The notes under the pieces were generated by a model. The model saw nothing but the letters and a program-made list of their open reading frames with translations. It ran no database searches and had not been told where the DNA came from. DNA of 64,000 bases from Algimonas arctica. GTDB taxonomy: Bacteria; Pseudomonadota; Alphaproteobacteria; Caulobacterales; Maricaulaceae. Positions 28,254 through 36,538 of the stretch are shown here, in pieces. Location of the stretch: assembly GCF_014652695.1 (NCBI RefSeq), contig NZ_BMZH01000002.1:112655-176654 (forward strand), written 5' to 3'. The translations under genes were made by a program, and so were the position numbers. The first letter of the stretch is position 1; each line of letters starts with the position of its first letter.

Positions 28254-29616
28254 GTTTATTCTCGTTTAGGAAATCAACAAATCGATCATAGAGCACACGA
28301 TATTGCGTATTGGTCGCGGACCAATCATAGTTTTTGAGATGGAACGCGCCCTTAGGGTTGCGAATATCAAAGCGTGGCGCATTAAACAAATCGGCCATTT
28401 CCTCAACCCGGCGATCGTGACAGGCAAACAAGGCGGGAACGCCTTGGCTAAGGGCCATGATGTTTCCGTGTAAACGGGTTCCAGCCATGAGAGAAAGTGA
28501 CTTCGCGTTCCTCATATATTCGTGGGTTTCGAACGAGAAGAAACTATCTTCTACCACTGCCCGACGCGCGCGTGCGGGTAAGCCTGAATAAATATGATCG
28601 ACCTGCTGCTCGAGAAGTTTTGTGTCATAGGGCTCAATCTTGCAGTCCAAAAGACTCCAAGGCTCATGGGACACATCCGCAAATGGATGGAGGACAGGCT
28701 CTTCGCCTTTCGTCAACTGCATACGGGTCGTGGTTCGCGGACCGACAGACAGACAATCGCGGGCAATGATGTGCCGCTGCAAGACAACTTCGCCGCCTTG
28801 GCAAATTGGAATGAACGCTTTGGCTTTTTTTCCGAGCTGGCTCATCGCTTCCGTTTGAAACGCGTCAAGTTCGGGCCGTGAACCCATGTTCGTAATCGTC
28901 CACCCGACCCGATCAAAAGAGGGGCTCGCGATTTTATGATCGCGATTGAGGGACCAAAAGAGACTCGGGCACCCCACAACACGCGTGTTGGTAATACCAT
29001 AGCGCGACAATAAATCAGCCGATTGCTCACCGCGGACTTGGCTTGATACGCACCGTTCATGCAAAGCTTTAAGCGAGGCGACATCCGCCTCTTCTAGATG
29101 CGGGGTTTCCTCCAAACCAAACTGCAAACCCAAACTCATAAAAATGATCGGGATTTTGATCCGCTTTTCAATGAAGCGCGCAGGAAGGTACTTGCCAAAG
29201 AACCCAGGAAAGAGACAGTTTTGCGCGACGAAAATAATCGCGTCGCAATGTTCGTTCACATAGTCAAAATAATGTTCTGGCGCTTCGTGCGTGAGGACAC
29301 AAAAATCTTCCACATCCAAAATGCGAGCCAGCGCCAGCGACACAAAATTATCACCGACGTTGAACGGAGGCTTCCCGAAAAATGGGTGAGCTTCCGCTTC
29401 GCCCGGACGTTTGGCGTAATTGACCGGCTTTCCGTCCAACAAAGAATGTCGGCGAAAAATTGCGAGACGTGGCTTGCGTGTCGGCGCTTCAGCCTCACCC
29501 TGTTTTTCTGGAGAGACCAAGCGACTCGTTGCACGCTGCACGCCCAATTCCACTCTGCGCTTCATACGACGCACCGACACCGCATTTAACTTTGAGGCAT
29601 CAGCGTTCATACTCAC
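28237..29616 (-). CDS. Polysaccharide pyruvyl transferase family protein
   Basis: Cytoplasmic enzyme of the polysaccharide pyruvyl transferase superfamily, which adds pyruvate ketals from phosphoenolpyruvate, or in some members transfers sugars. In 459 residues it shows the family pattern: GDNFVSLAL near the N-terminus, FMSLGLQFG, VRGEQSADLL, VVGCPSLF, and the C-terminal MAGTRLHGNIMALSQGVPALF. An N-terminal extension of about 60 polar residues precedes the domain. It overlaps the lipoprotein gene by 4 bases (ATGA) and the permease by 17, so expression is coupled. A second family member is at 32539-33762. Confidence 0.88.
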   Translation of the reverse strand: MSMNADASKLNAVSVRRMKRRVELGVQRATSRLVSPEKQGEAEAPTRKPRLAIFRRHSLLDGKPVNYAKRPGEAEAHPFFGKPPFNVGDNFVSLALARILDVEDFCVLTHEAPEHYFDYVNEHCDAIIFVAQNCLFPGFFGKYLPARFIEKRIKIPIIFMSLGLQFGLEETPHLEEADVASLKALHERCVSSQVRGEQSADLLSRYGITNTRVVGCPSLFWSLNRDHKIASPSFDRVGWTITNMGSRPELDAFQTEAMSQLGKKAKAFIPICQGGEVVLQRHIIARDCLSVGPRTTTRMQLTKGEEPVLHPFADVSHEPWSLLDCKIEPYDTKLLEQQVDHIYSGLPARARRAVVEDSFFSFETHEYMRNAKSLSLMAGTRLHGNIMALSQGVPALFACHDRRVEEMADLFNAPRFDIRNPKGAFHLKNYDWSATNTQYRVLYDRFVDFLNENKLAHRL

Positions 29617-30167
29617 GACTGCGCGTAATCAGCCGTGAAGTAACCCCAAGCCCAACAACGTCCACCGCCCATACGCTTCGGATCGGCTTTCGCCATATCG
29701 GTCGCGGTCAGGAGATTGCAATCAGGCGCTTGGTTCACGATTAGCTTATAGCCCGTCCCATTTGATTTATAGAGATAGATCGAAGACTTCGTGGCGAGTT
29801 TTGTTTCCGGGTCTGTGGGAACAGCGGCCAAGTAACTTGGCACCAAACTGGGCAACCATTCGCTATTCTTCGCCCTAGGCGTCGGTGACACAGACGCCCA
29901 GCCATCAGCTTGAGTAACAGGGTAACTCCCATTGTCAGCATGATACGCCTGCAAAGCGTCATTGATCTTTTTCAGATCCATTTTGCGCTGATTGAAGTTC
30001 CGCTGCTCAGGCGTGAGCTCAACTTGGGCCACCGGCTCAACATCAGCAATCGGCTCTACGGCAACATTCTGCGTCCTATCCGCGCGGGATTTTGTATCGT
30101 CACCAGAACACGCGGACAGCGCGAAAGCAGCAATGATTGCGAGTGATATATGCGTTGTATGAGACAT
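29613..30167 (-). CDS. Lipoprotein with pseudopilin-G-like domain
   Basis: First gene of the export operon; AAGGA lies eight bases before its ATG. The 184-residue product has a lipoprotein signal with lipobox LSAC (Cys20), a flexible Val/Pro/Glu-rich linker (about 30-55), and then a domain matching the C-terminus of the ABC ATPase encoded three genes downstream: DLKKINDALQAYHADNGSYP, EWLPSLVPSYLAAVPTDP, IYLYKSNGTGYKLI and ADPKRM...WAWGYFT. It resembles the globular part of type II secretion pseudopilin G but lacks the N-terminal pilin helix and prepilin cleavage site. A periplasmic or outer-membrane partner of the exporter is inferred. Confidence 0.85.
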   Translation of the reverse strand: MSHTTHISLAIIAAFALSACSGDDTKSRADRTQNVAVEPIADVEPVAQVELTPEQRNFNQRKMDLKKINDALQAYHADNGSYPVTQADGWASVSPTPRAKNSEWLPSLVPSYLAAVPTDPETKLATKSSIYLYKSNGTGYKLIVNQAPDCNLLTATDMAKADPKRMGGGRCWAWGYFTADYAQS

Positions 30168-30234
30168 AAGTTTATCCTTAATATTTCCATGATTAATAAT
30201 CGATGATCATCATGAGAATGCAATCCATAGCCTG

Positions 30235-30825
30235 TTAGCTGTCGAGGGTGTCCAATGCGCAGGCTGTATCAACCATGCTGTCGATCCGTGCTGTGCCTCG
30301 CAAGCCAAAACGCTTGGACAAACGATAATATTGCGACCGCTGTAAGGCGATTGCATTATCAGACATTTTATTGAATTCCTCTGACAAAATCCGTCTTCTC
30401 AGAGCCAATTCCCGATATTTTGTGATCAGGTCGTCTTTCGATAATTTGGCAAGCGCATCTTCCGTCATCGGGAGAGTTAAAGCCCCACTCTTTAGCGCTT
30501 CAATATCTTGAATCGCGAGAACGCCGACTCTGCGTTTGTCGCCATCCTTAATACGAAGCTGTAGCCGCCATGCGAGATCGTTTAATGCCGTCAGGGCTTC
30601 ATTCGTAAATCCCTGCAAAACATCTAACCGCTTTGCGCTCAATGACTTTCGTCCGGAGCGTAAAGCTTGAAACTCACCTCGCAAGGTCTGCAACGTAAAC
30701 CGCGCAGATTCGAGTTTTCCTAAACTTCTGGCGATCAATAAATCTTCGCCACAGGATTCAATCACTGAGGCTTCAGGCATCATAGCGCCCTGTTGGACAG
30801 ACGGTTTATCTTGTCGTGAGGTCAT
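30235..30825 (-). CDS. Hypothetical coiled-coil protein linked to the export locus
   Basis: Not recognised. The 196-residue product has no signal peptide or membrane segment and is largely helical, with charged heptad-like stretches around LESARFTLQTLRGEFQALR and LITKYRELALRRRILSEEF. It lies 67 bases upstream of the lipoprotein gene on the same strand and 65 bases downstream of another unknown gene. Its placement suggests a cytoplasmic accessory in polysaccharide synthesis, but nothing in the sequence shows a function. Confidence 0.7.
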   Translation of the reverse strand: MTSRQDKPSVQQGAMMPEASVIESCGEDLLIARSLGKLESARFTLQTLRGEFQALRSGRKSLSAKRLDVLQGFTNEALTALNDLAWRLQLRIKDGDKRRVGVLAIQDIEALKSGALTLPMTEDALAKLSKDDLITKYRELALRRRILSEEFNKMSDNAIALQRSQYYRLSKRFGLRGTARIDSMVDTACALDTLDS

Positions 30826-30890
30826 GTCAGATATTCAGTCCGTGAGGTTACACTATCAACATGATACTATGTTGCGTGTTGCGCGCTACA

Positions 30891-31340
30891 TCAAGCCAAC
30901 ATTTCATTGGCAAGATCATCTTCCGCAGCATCAGGTTCCGATACAGCTTTTCTACGCTGTAGGCTCACATCCAAGGATGCTTCCTCACTGCCGACTTGGC
31001 GGATAGCCGAGGGTGACACCGTCGACGGCATAACAATGCTGCTGCCGTTTAGGCCGATGTGATAGGCGCCATTCTCATAATATGAAACTGAGAGATAGAC
31101 GCCGTGTGTCGCAGACGCGGCTGGCGTGTTTAAGACCACGCCTCTTTTCCAATCTCCTTTGACAAGTTCATTGACTGTGACGGACCGGCCGTCATTTTCA
31201 ACGCCAAGATAGAGTTTATACTCTCCGTCCCAGTCCTCAAGATTGGCATAAAAATCGGACCCGGCGGCCGCTGATATCGTGATCAAATCTCCCGCGCTGA
31301 AAGGACTCGGTGAAACTTCACAGTGTACATTATAGGTCAT
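30891..31340 (-). CDS. Hypothetical beta-rich protein linked to the export locus
   Basis: Not recognised. About 149 residues from ATG 31340; a longer form from 31397 would add MRKCRVLTIVSISNFLVAP, which could be a weak signal sequence, so localisation is open. The body looks like a beta-sandwich with many aromatic residues (DFYANLEDWDGEYKLYLGV, YLSVSYYENGAYHIGLNG), a composition seen in carbohydrate-binding modules, followed by a polar Ser/Glu/Asp-rich tail. It sits between a glycosyltransferase and the coiled-coil hypothetical gene. A sugar-binding role is a guess from composition and context. Confidence 0.65.
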   Translation of the reverse strand: MTYNVHCEVSPSPFSAGDLITISAAAGSDFYANLEDWDGEYKLYLGVENDGRSVTVNELVKGDWKRGVVLNTPAASATHGVYLSVSYYENGAYHIGLNGSSIVMPSTVSPSAIRQVGSEEASLDVSLQRRKAVSEPDAAEDDLANEMLA

Positions 31341-31474
31341 GGGCGCCACTAAAAAGTTGGATATTGACACGATTGTCAAGACGCGACACTTTCGCATGCG
31401 TCGCCAGTGCGTTCAAGGTTTATTGTTTGTCATAAATTGAAAAAACCAGGACTTTTTCCGAGGCACATCCAGCC

Positions 31475-32521
31475 CTAACCTGTCGTCCAAGTCAGGCCGC
31501 GTTCTTGGCGGGAAGCAAAATTCCAATTGTAAAGATTAAGGTTTCGGACCCCGTAACGCTTACGCAGTAACCAGAGCGAAACTCGAAACCAGAACTTTGA
31601 TCGCATACTCATATTTTCCGCGTCGTAATAACCCTTCAGGTCGTAACGCTTGTAGAGACGCATATATACTTTTGCCAATTTGCCGTTGTGAGGGCCGTAA
31701 TCCGCAACGATTTTAAACATTTCGTCAGCGATTTTTCGTCCGCCCGTCGAGGTCAAGTTACTGTCGGAGAAATAGTAAATCGAAGTGACAGAGGGTAGCG
31801 AGGTAAAGACCGCGCCCGCCGCCTTGAATTTGCACCAAAGCTCCCAGTCGAACGCATAACGCAATCGGTTGCTGACCGGACCAATCGACTTATGCAAGCT
31901 CGCACGCCACAATGTCGACGGCTGCTCAATCGTGTTTTTGATAAACAAGTCATCGTAATATTTAGGGTCAGGTTGGGTCCGGACTTCCGTGCCATCGTCA
32001 AAAACTCGGAGGCAGCCCGACGTAACCACGTCGGCATCAGGGCGACGCAAAAATTCGCGCGCTAAGCGCCGTAAAGCCCCCGGCCGCAAGGAATCATCCG
32101 CGCAAAGCCACCCGTAGATCTCTCCATCGGCTTGATCGAAGCCCTTATTGATCGCATCGACCTGCCCCTTATCGGGCTCACTGATCCAATAATCGATCAT
32201 GTCTTGGTAATCTTCAAGCACCTCAATGGTCCCATCCTCAGAATGACCATCGATGACGATGATCTGCAGGTTTGGGTACTTCTGATCTTTCAGGCTTTCG
32301 AGCGTACGCGGAAGCGTTTCCGCCGCTCGAAAACAGGGAACGACCATCGAAATACGCGGCAAATCTTCGACCGCAACATCATCCGCCCAGTCCCGCCGCA
32401 CACGTTTTTTGATCGCCGGGGTGGCGTCTGGTGCAGGGGCTTTTATCGGGTCTGAATGAGCCGATGGCGGCTGCGATAAAGAGGCCACGTGAAGTGGTTT
32501 TTGAGAGAGCTTTTCAGTCAT
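31475..32521 (-). CDS. Family 2 glycosyltransferase
   Basis: GT-A glycosyltransferase of 348 residues. After a Pro/Ala-rich N-terminal leader of about 50 residues it shows ISMVVPCFRAAETLPRTLES, IIVIDGHSEDGT, the acceptor-type motif DKGQVDAINKGF and GWLCADDSLRPGAL with the Asp pair expected to bind metal and nucleotide. The motif order is similar to the glycosyltransferase at 36539-37531. It begins 17 bases after the end of the pyruvyl transferase gene upstream, so the two are probably co-transcribed. Confidence 0.9.
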   Translation of the reverse strand: MTEKLSQKPLHVASLSQPPSAHSDPIKAPAPDATPAIKKRVRRDWADDVAVEDLPRISMVVPCFRAAETLPRTLESLKDQKYPNLQIIVIDGHSEDGTIEVLEDYQDMIDYWISEPDKGQVDAINKGFDQADGEIYGWLCADDSLRPGALRRLAREFLRRPDADVVTSGCLRVFDDGTEVRTQPDPKYYDDLFIKNTIEQPSTLWRASLHKSIGPVSNRLRYAFDWELWCKFKAAGAVFTSLPSVTSIYYFSDSNLTSTGGRKIADEMFKIVADYGPHNGKLAKVYMRLYKRYDLKGYYDAENMSMRSKFWFRVSLWLLRKRYGVRNLNLYNWNFASRQERGLTWTTG

Positions 32522-32538
32522 GGCGACGTCGGTCTATT

Positions 32539-33762
32539 TTAAGCGGCTTTGGTTTCTGCCGCCAAATCGGCACTCATATGTAGCAAATGCTCACTTGGCT
32601 GCAAACCTTTGGACTCGAAGGCTTCGCGGAGCGCTTTCGCAATTCGGACCCGGTTCTCATCAAATGCATCCGCGTCGAACTGAACGTGGCCCAACATCTC
32701 CTCGAAGGTTGCCCCCTCGACACAATGTTTTGCATCCAAATATGGCAAGCACATCGTCTTGACCAATTCCGACGTCCGCGCATCATGGGTAATCACGATA
32801 CCGGGTACATCAGCCGCAAGCGCCGCCATATTGCCGTGAAGTCGCGTGCCGATACAAATATCAAAAGGCCTGACCCCTGCCATCCATGTATCCACATCCC
32901 AAAAAATACGGGCGCGATCCTTCATATAGTCAAAGAAGCTTTCGAGCGATGATTCAGGATCCAGAATACTCCGGAATGACAAGGCCGCTGATAGTTTGAC
33001 CTCCTCAAAGCGCCGCATGCAAAATGCGACTGTATCCAGACCACCGGATTGTTGAATATAGATTCCGTTCATGCGCTTCGTATGGTCAAAGAGAACCCGT
33101 TCGATATCGAGCTTGTAGCTATGCATAATTTCGAAGGGGCTGGCCGCTGTAAACGCCAGTTTCACTGCGCCCGTATCGCGCATTTTGACAATAGCAGAAT
33201 CGATCTTCTTTTGGACGGTTTGACCCAGCGTTTTATTCGGATTGATCAGCAATGACGGACAGCCCAAAGGCAGAGTTTTAGGAAGCCCAAAAGCTGCGCA
33301 AACATCTTTAGAAAACTCACCCCGAACCGTGATGAGAGTCGACGTCTCTATCAGACAGCGCGCCAATTCTTGCAGTTCCGGCGTATCCAGCATCTTTTGC
33401 ATGAACTCGTCACCAACACCGTCGATTTTCGGTGCTTGCGCACCCAATCCAAGCAGTACGGATGGCAGGCCTGTCCCGTTAATATAGGCGACCAAGCCGG
33501 ACCAATCGGCGCCAATGCGGAAATGGTTCGCCGACGGCACGATCAGGTGACTAGCGCCAGAGGTCGCGCCTGTATTTGTATAGGCAATCCCTGACTCGCC
33601 AACAAAGACATGCTCACCCCCTAAAAGGCGGTCCGCCGCATATTGAAACATAAAATTGCCGGAGTTTTCACCCGCAATCTTCAACAGCTTTTGAGTCGAC
33701 AAGGTCGCAGGCGCATCAATCCCACCCGCCGTTGATAGAAAAAGATATTTAGGACTGTTCAA
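32539..33762 (-). CDS. Polysaccharide pyruvyl transferase family protein
   Basis: Second member of this superfamily in the locus, 407 residues. It has GNFMFQYAADRLL near the N-terminus, VLLGLGAQAP, TVRGEFSKDV, LGCPSLLI and the C-terminal CIGTRLHGNMAALAADVPGIV. It diverges clearly from the copy at 28237-29616, so the two probably modify different residues. It is the first gene of a minus-strand run towards the exporter; its promoter should lie in 33763-34068. Confidence 0.87.
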   Translation of the reverse strand: MNSPKYLFLSTAGGIDAPATLSTQKLLKIAGENSGNFMFQYAADRLLGGEHVFVGESGIAYTNTGATSGASHLIVPSANHFRIGADWSGLVAYINGTGLPSVLLGLGAQAPKIDGVGDEFMQKMLDTPELQELARCLIETSTLITVRGEFSKDVCAAFGLPKTLPLGCPSLLINPNKTLGQTVQKKIDSAIVKMRDTGAVKLAFTAASPFEIMHSYKLDIERVLFDHTKRMNGIYIQQSGGLDTVAFCMRRFEEVKLSAALSFRSILDPESSLESFFDYMKDRARIFWDVDTWMAGVRPFDICIGTRLHGNMAALAADVPGIVITHDARTSELVKTMCLPYLDAKHCVEGATFEEMLGHVQFDADAFDENRVRIAKALREAFESKGLQPSEHLLHMSADLAAETKAA

Positions 33763-34113
33763 GAGAAAAGCTCCGTGAATACGCGGCGATCAACATCGCA
33801 CAGTTGATAAAGTCGCCTATTTTGAAGACTAATGCCCCACTAAGTCGAAACACACGCTTTGACAAACTCTTTAGACGCTAAGTTCAATTTACGGTATAGA
33901 ACCCGTTTCTTTTATCTGCGAATTCGGGCAATTTTAAGACGGTCCTGAATTCGGATTTCTGCGAGTGTGTATTTTTTGACTCGCGCTGCAGAGGGGATTT
34001 TGAAGCGGTTTGGCGGTAATTTCCATCAATTCTGAGCCTTGTCTTTTTCGTAAAACGAGGTTGCACAGGCAGGGGCGCTTGAATATTGCACCCCTGCAGT
34101 TTTGCGCCTTTCT
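33763..34113. other. Divergent promoter region
   Basis: About 350 bases between the pyruvyl transferase (minus) and the rmlC remnant/rmlB (plus). It is AT-richer than its surroundings and holds no supported gene. It should contain promoters for both directions. The hairpin at 34069-34097 is the only clear structure. Confidence 0.5.
34069..34097 (+). terminator. Hairpin in the leader of the rmlC remnant/rmlB transcript
   Basis: A 7-bp GC-rich stem GCAGGGG/CCCCTGC with a 15-base loop, followed by AGTTTT, 16 bases before the ATG of the rmlC remnant. It could be a weak terminator or attenuator in the leader, or a relic without function. Confidence 0.35.
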
Positions 34114-34353
34114 ATGACTTACCAACGCTTTGATATCCCGGGTTCCGCCCTGCTCCATCCCGACACGCGTGAAGGCTTTCGCGGGTATTTCATGGAGACG
34201 TTTCGCTATAACCTATTTATGGCACCCACTCCGGACCTCGGCATTCATTGGGGGGCGCCCCGCTCAAACATTCATCTATCGGACCACGATACGAAAACTC
34301 CGGCCATTGCCGACTTCGTCAGTCCATTCGAGATCAGTAAGAAGGATTTATGA
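34114..34353 (+). pseudogene. rmlC: rmlC (dTDP-4-dehydrorhamnose 3,5-epimerase) with internal in-frame deletion
   Basis: An open 79-codon frame joins the two ends of RmlC. The N-terminal part reads QRFDIPGSALLHPD, then GFRGYFMETFRYNLF; the C-terminal part reads PDLGIHWG, then LSDHDTKTPAIADFVSPFEIS, matching the DPDLGIDW...LSEKD..AP.L.DF..PF end of RmlC. About 100 residues of the cupin core, including the catalytic His and substrate-binding residues, are missing although the frame is kept. The product cannot be an active epimerase. The stop overlaps the rmlB start, so the stub may survive because it couples translation to rmlB. Confidence 0.85.
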
Positions 34354-35408
34354 TGAGACTATTAATTACGGGAGGCTGCGGCTTCATCGGGTCCTTTGTT
34401 GTCCGTAAGGCCATTGAGCAGGGCCATCACGTCATCAATCTGGATGCGCTGACCTATGCCGCGAACCCGGCAAATCTAGCGGATCTTGAAGGTCGCGCGG
34501 ATTATGACTTCACGAAAGTCGATATTCGCGATGCCGATGCCGTCACGCAAGCGTTTCAAACCTACGACCCGGATTGCGTCATGCATTTGGCGGCGGAATC
34601 GCATGTCGATCGATCCATTGAAGGTCCGGCTGACTTTATCGAGACCAATGTTGTTGGCACGCTCAACCTCTTGCAAGCGGCCCGTCAACATTACGCTGGG
34701 CTGAGCCCAACCCGTCAGGCGCAATTCAAATTTCATCACATCTCGACCGATGAGGTTTACGGCGATTTGGACGTCGATAATCCAGCCTTCACAGAGACAA
34801 CGGCCTATGATCCGTCATCGCCCTATTCGGCGTCCAAAGCGTCCTCTGATCACCTTGTCCGAGCGTGGCACCGCACATTCGGCTTACCCGTTGTTTTGAC
34901 GAATTGTTCGAACAATTACGGCCCCATGCAGTTTCCGGAGAAACTGATCCCTGTCGTTATCCTGAAAGCACTGCACAGCGATCCGATTCCGGTTTATGGC
35001 ACAGGTGAGAATATTCGCGACTGGCTTTATGTCGAAGATCACGCCGAAGCCCTGCTGCTAGTGCTTACAAATGGCAAATCCGGCCGGACGTATAATATTG
35101 GCGGCAATAATGAGCGTACCAATATCGAGCTTGTCCGCACACTCTGCGCGATCATGGACACCCACAGCCCGACAGGCCGTAAAGACCATGCGGAGCTAAT
35201 TACCTATGTCAAAGACCGCCCGGGTCATGACCGCCGCTATGCGGTCAATGCGGATCGTATTCGCGACGAATTGGGTTGGACGCCATCCGTGTCCTGGAAT
35301 GAGGGGTTCGAGCAAACAGCGCTTTGGTATTTGCAGAATGAGGATTGGTGGCGACCACTCGTTAAATCCGGACAGTTCGGGCAGCGCCTCGGTGAAGACG
35401 ACGCTTAA
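34350..35408 (+). CDS. rmlB: dTDP-glucose 4,6-dehydratase
   Basis: Extended SDR enzyme converting dTDP-glucose to dTDP-4-keto-6-deoxyglucose. In 352 residues it shows GGCGFIGS (8-15), the dehydratase triad T133-D134-E135 in HISTDEVYG, and Y159/K163 in YSASK, followed by NCSNNYGPMQFPEKLIP, all diagnostic of RmlB. It overlaps the stop of the truncated rmlC. No rmlA or rmlD is present in the window, so either they lie elsewhere or the product feeds another 6-deoxysugar. Confidence 0.96.
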   Translation: MMRLLITGGCGFIGSFVVRKAIEQGHHVINLDALTYAANPANLADLEGRADYDFTKVDIRDADAVTQAFQTYDPDCVMHLAAESHVDRSIEGPADFIETNVVGTLNLLQAARQHYAGLSPTRQAQFKFHHISTDEVYGDLDVDNPAFTETTAYDPSSPYSASKASSDHLVRAWHRTFGLPVVLTNCSNNYGPMQFPEKLIPVVILKALHSDPIPVYGTGENIRDWLYVEDHAEALLLVLTNGKSGRTYNIGGNNERTNIELVRTLCAIMDTHSPTGRKDHAELITYVKDRPGHDRRYAVNADRIRDELGWTPSVSWNEGFEQTALWYLQNEDWWRPLVKSGQFGQRLGEDDA

Positions 35409-35479
35409 AATCACGCCTCAGCGCGGCGTCATGTAACCAGATCATTTCCTAATTTAATTCAAAGGGCAGGACCACTATT

Positions 35480-36478
35480 ATGAACGGGCGCAAAGTTTTA
35501 GTTGTCGGCGGGGCTGGCTATATTGGATCACATATTTGTAAGGCCTTGGCCGCGCGAGGCGACACGCCTATCGTTTTCGACAATCTGTCATCCGGCCATG
35601 AACATGCCGTGCAATGGGGGCCACTGCATCGCGGAGATATTCGCAACGCTGCCGATATTGATGCCGCCTTTGCTAATCATAAACCCGACGCCGTCATCCA
35701 CTTTGCCGCCTGTATCGAAGTCGGCGAAGGGGAGATCGAGCCGCTGCGATTTTGGGACAATAATGTCGGTGGTGTGATTTCGCTGCTGCAAGCCATGAAA
35801 CGCGCCAACGTCAATACGCTTGTCTTTTCATCGACATGCGCGACCTATGGCGAACCTGAAACCCTGCCTTTGACAGAATCCGAGCCCCAAACACCCGTCA
35901 GCGTTTACGGACGAACCAAATTGGCGGTCGAAACGCTTTTGTCCGATGTCAGCAAAGCGGAAGATCTGTCCTACGCTGCGCTCCGCTATTTCAACGCATC
36001 CGGCGCGAGCCCCGACGGCGAAATCGGTGAGGAACATGATCCGGAATCCCACCTGATCCCCAATGCGTTGAAAGCGGCGGCGGGCCTGAGCGGGCGGATG
36101 AAACTGTTTGGCACTGACTACCCGACACGCGACGGCACATGTGTGCGGGATTATATCCATGTCAGCGATCTCGCGGTGGCGCATCTGGCCGCGTTAGATC
36201 GGCTATTGTCCGGAAACGACAGTTTCGTCTGCAATCTCGGCAGTGGAACTGGCTTCACGGTGCGCGAAATCCTCGACGCGGTCGAACGTGTGACCGGCAA
36301 CCCTGTGCCCTGTGATGAGCATCCGCGACGCCCGGGCGATGCGCCGACTTTGCTCGCCGACACGTCAACAGCAGAACGCCTGTTGGGTTTTAAAACTGTG
36401 CGCTCCACACCCGATCTGGTGATCGGGGATGCTTGGGCCTTTCACCGCCGCGTTTGGGGACTGGACGATAACACTTAG
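35480..36478 (+). CDS. galE: UDP-glucose 4-epimerase
   Basis: SDR epimerase interconverting UDP-glucose and UDP-galactose, 332 residues. It has GGAGYIGSH (10-18), the SSTCATYG segment with catalytic Ser118, and Y143/K147 in YGRTK. NASGASPDGEIGEEHDPESHLIPN and GTDYPTRDGTCVRDYIHVSDLA are classic GalE sequences. It follows rmlB after 71 bases on the same strand and supplies a galactose donor to the locus. Confidence 0.95.
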   Translation: MNGRKVLVVGGAGYIGSHICKALAARGDTPIVFDNLSSGHEHAVQWGPLHRGDIRNAADIDAAFANHKPDAVIHFAACIEVGEGEIEPLRFWDNNVGGVISLLQAMKRANVNTLVFSSTCATYGEPETLPLTESEPQTPVSVYGRTKLAVETLLSDVSKAEDLSYAALRYFNASGASPDGEIGEEHDPESHLIPNALKAAAGLSGRMKLFGTDYPTRDGTCVRDYIHVSDLAVAHLAALDRLLSGNDSFVCNLGSGTGFTVREILDAVERVTGNPVPCDEHPRRPGDAPTLLADTSTAERLLGFKTVRSTPDLVIGDAWAFHRRVWGLDDNT

Positions 36479-36538
36479 CGCTTATCGCCACCTTTCCCTC
36501 TTTCCATTTGAGCCGGCGATGGGCATGGGCCATGCTCT

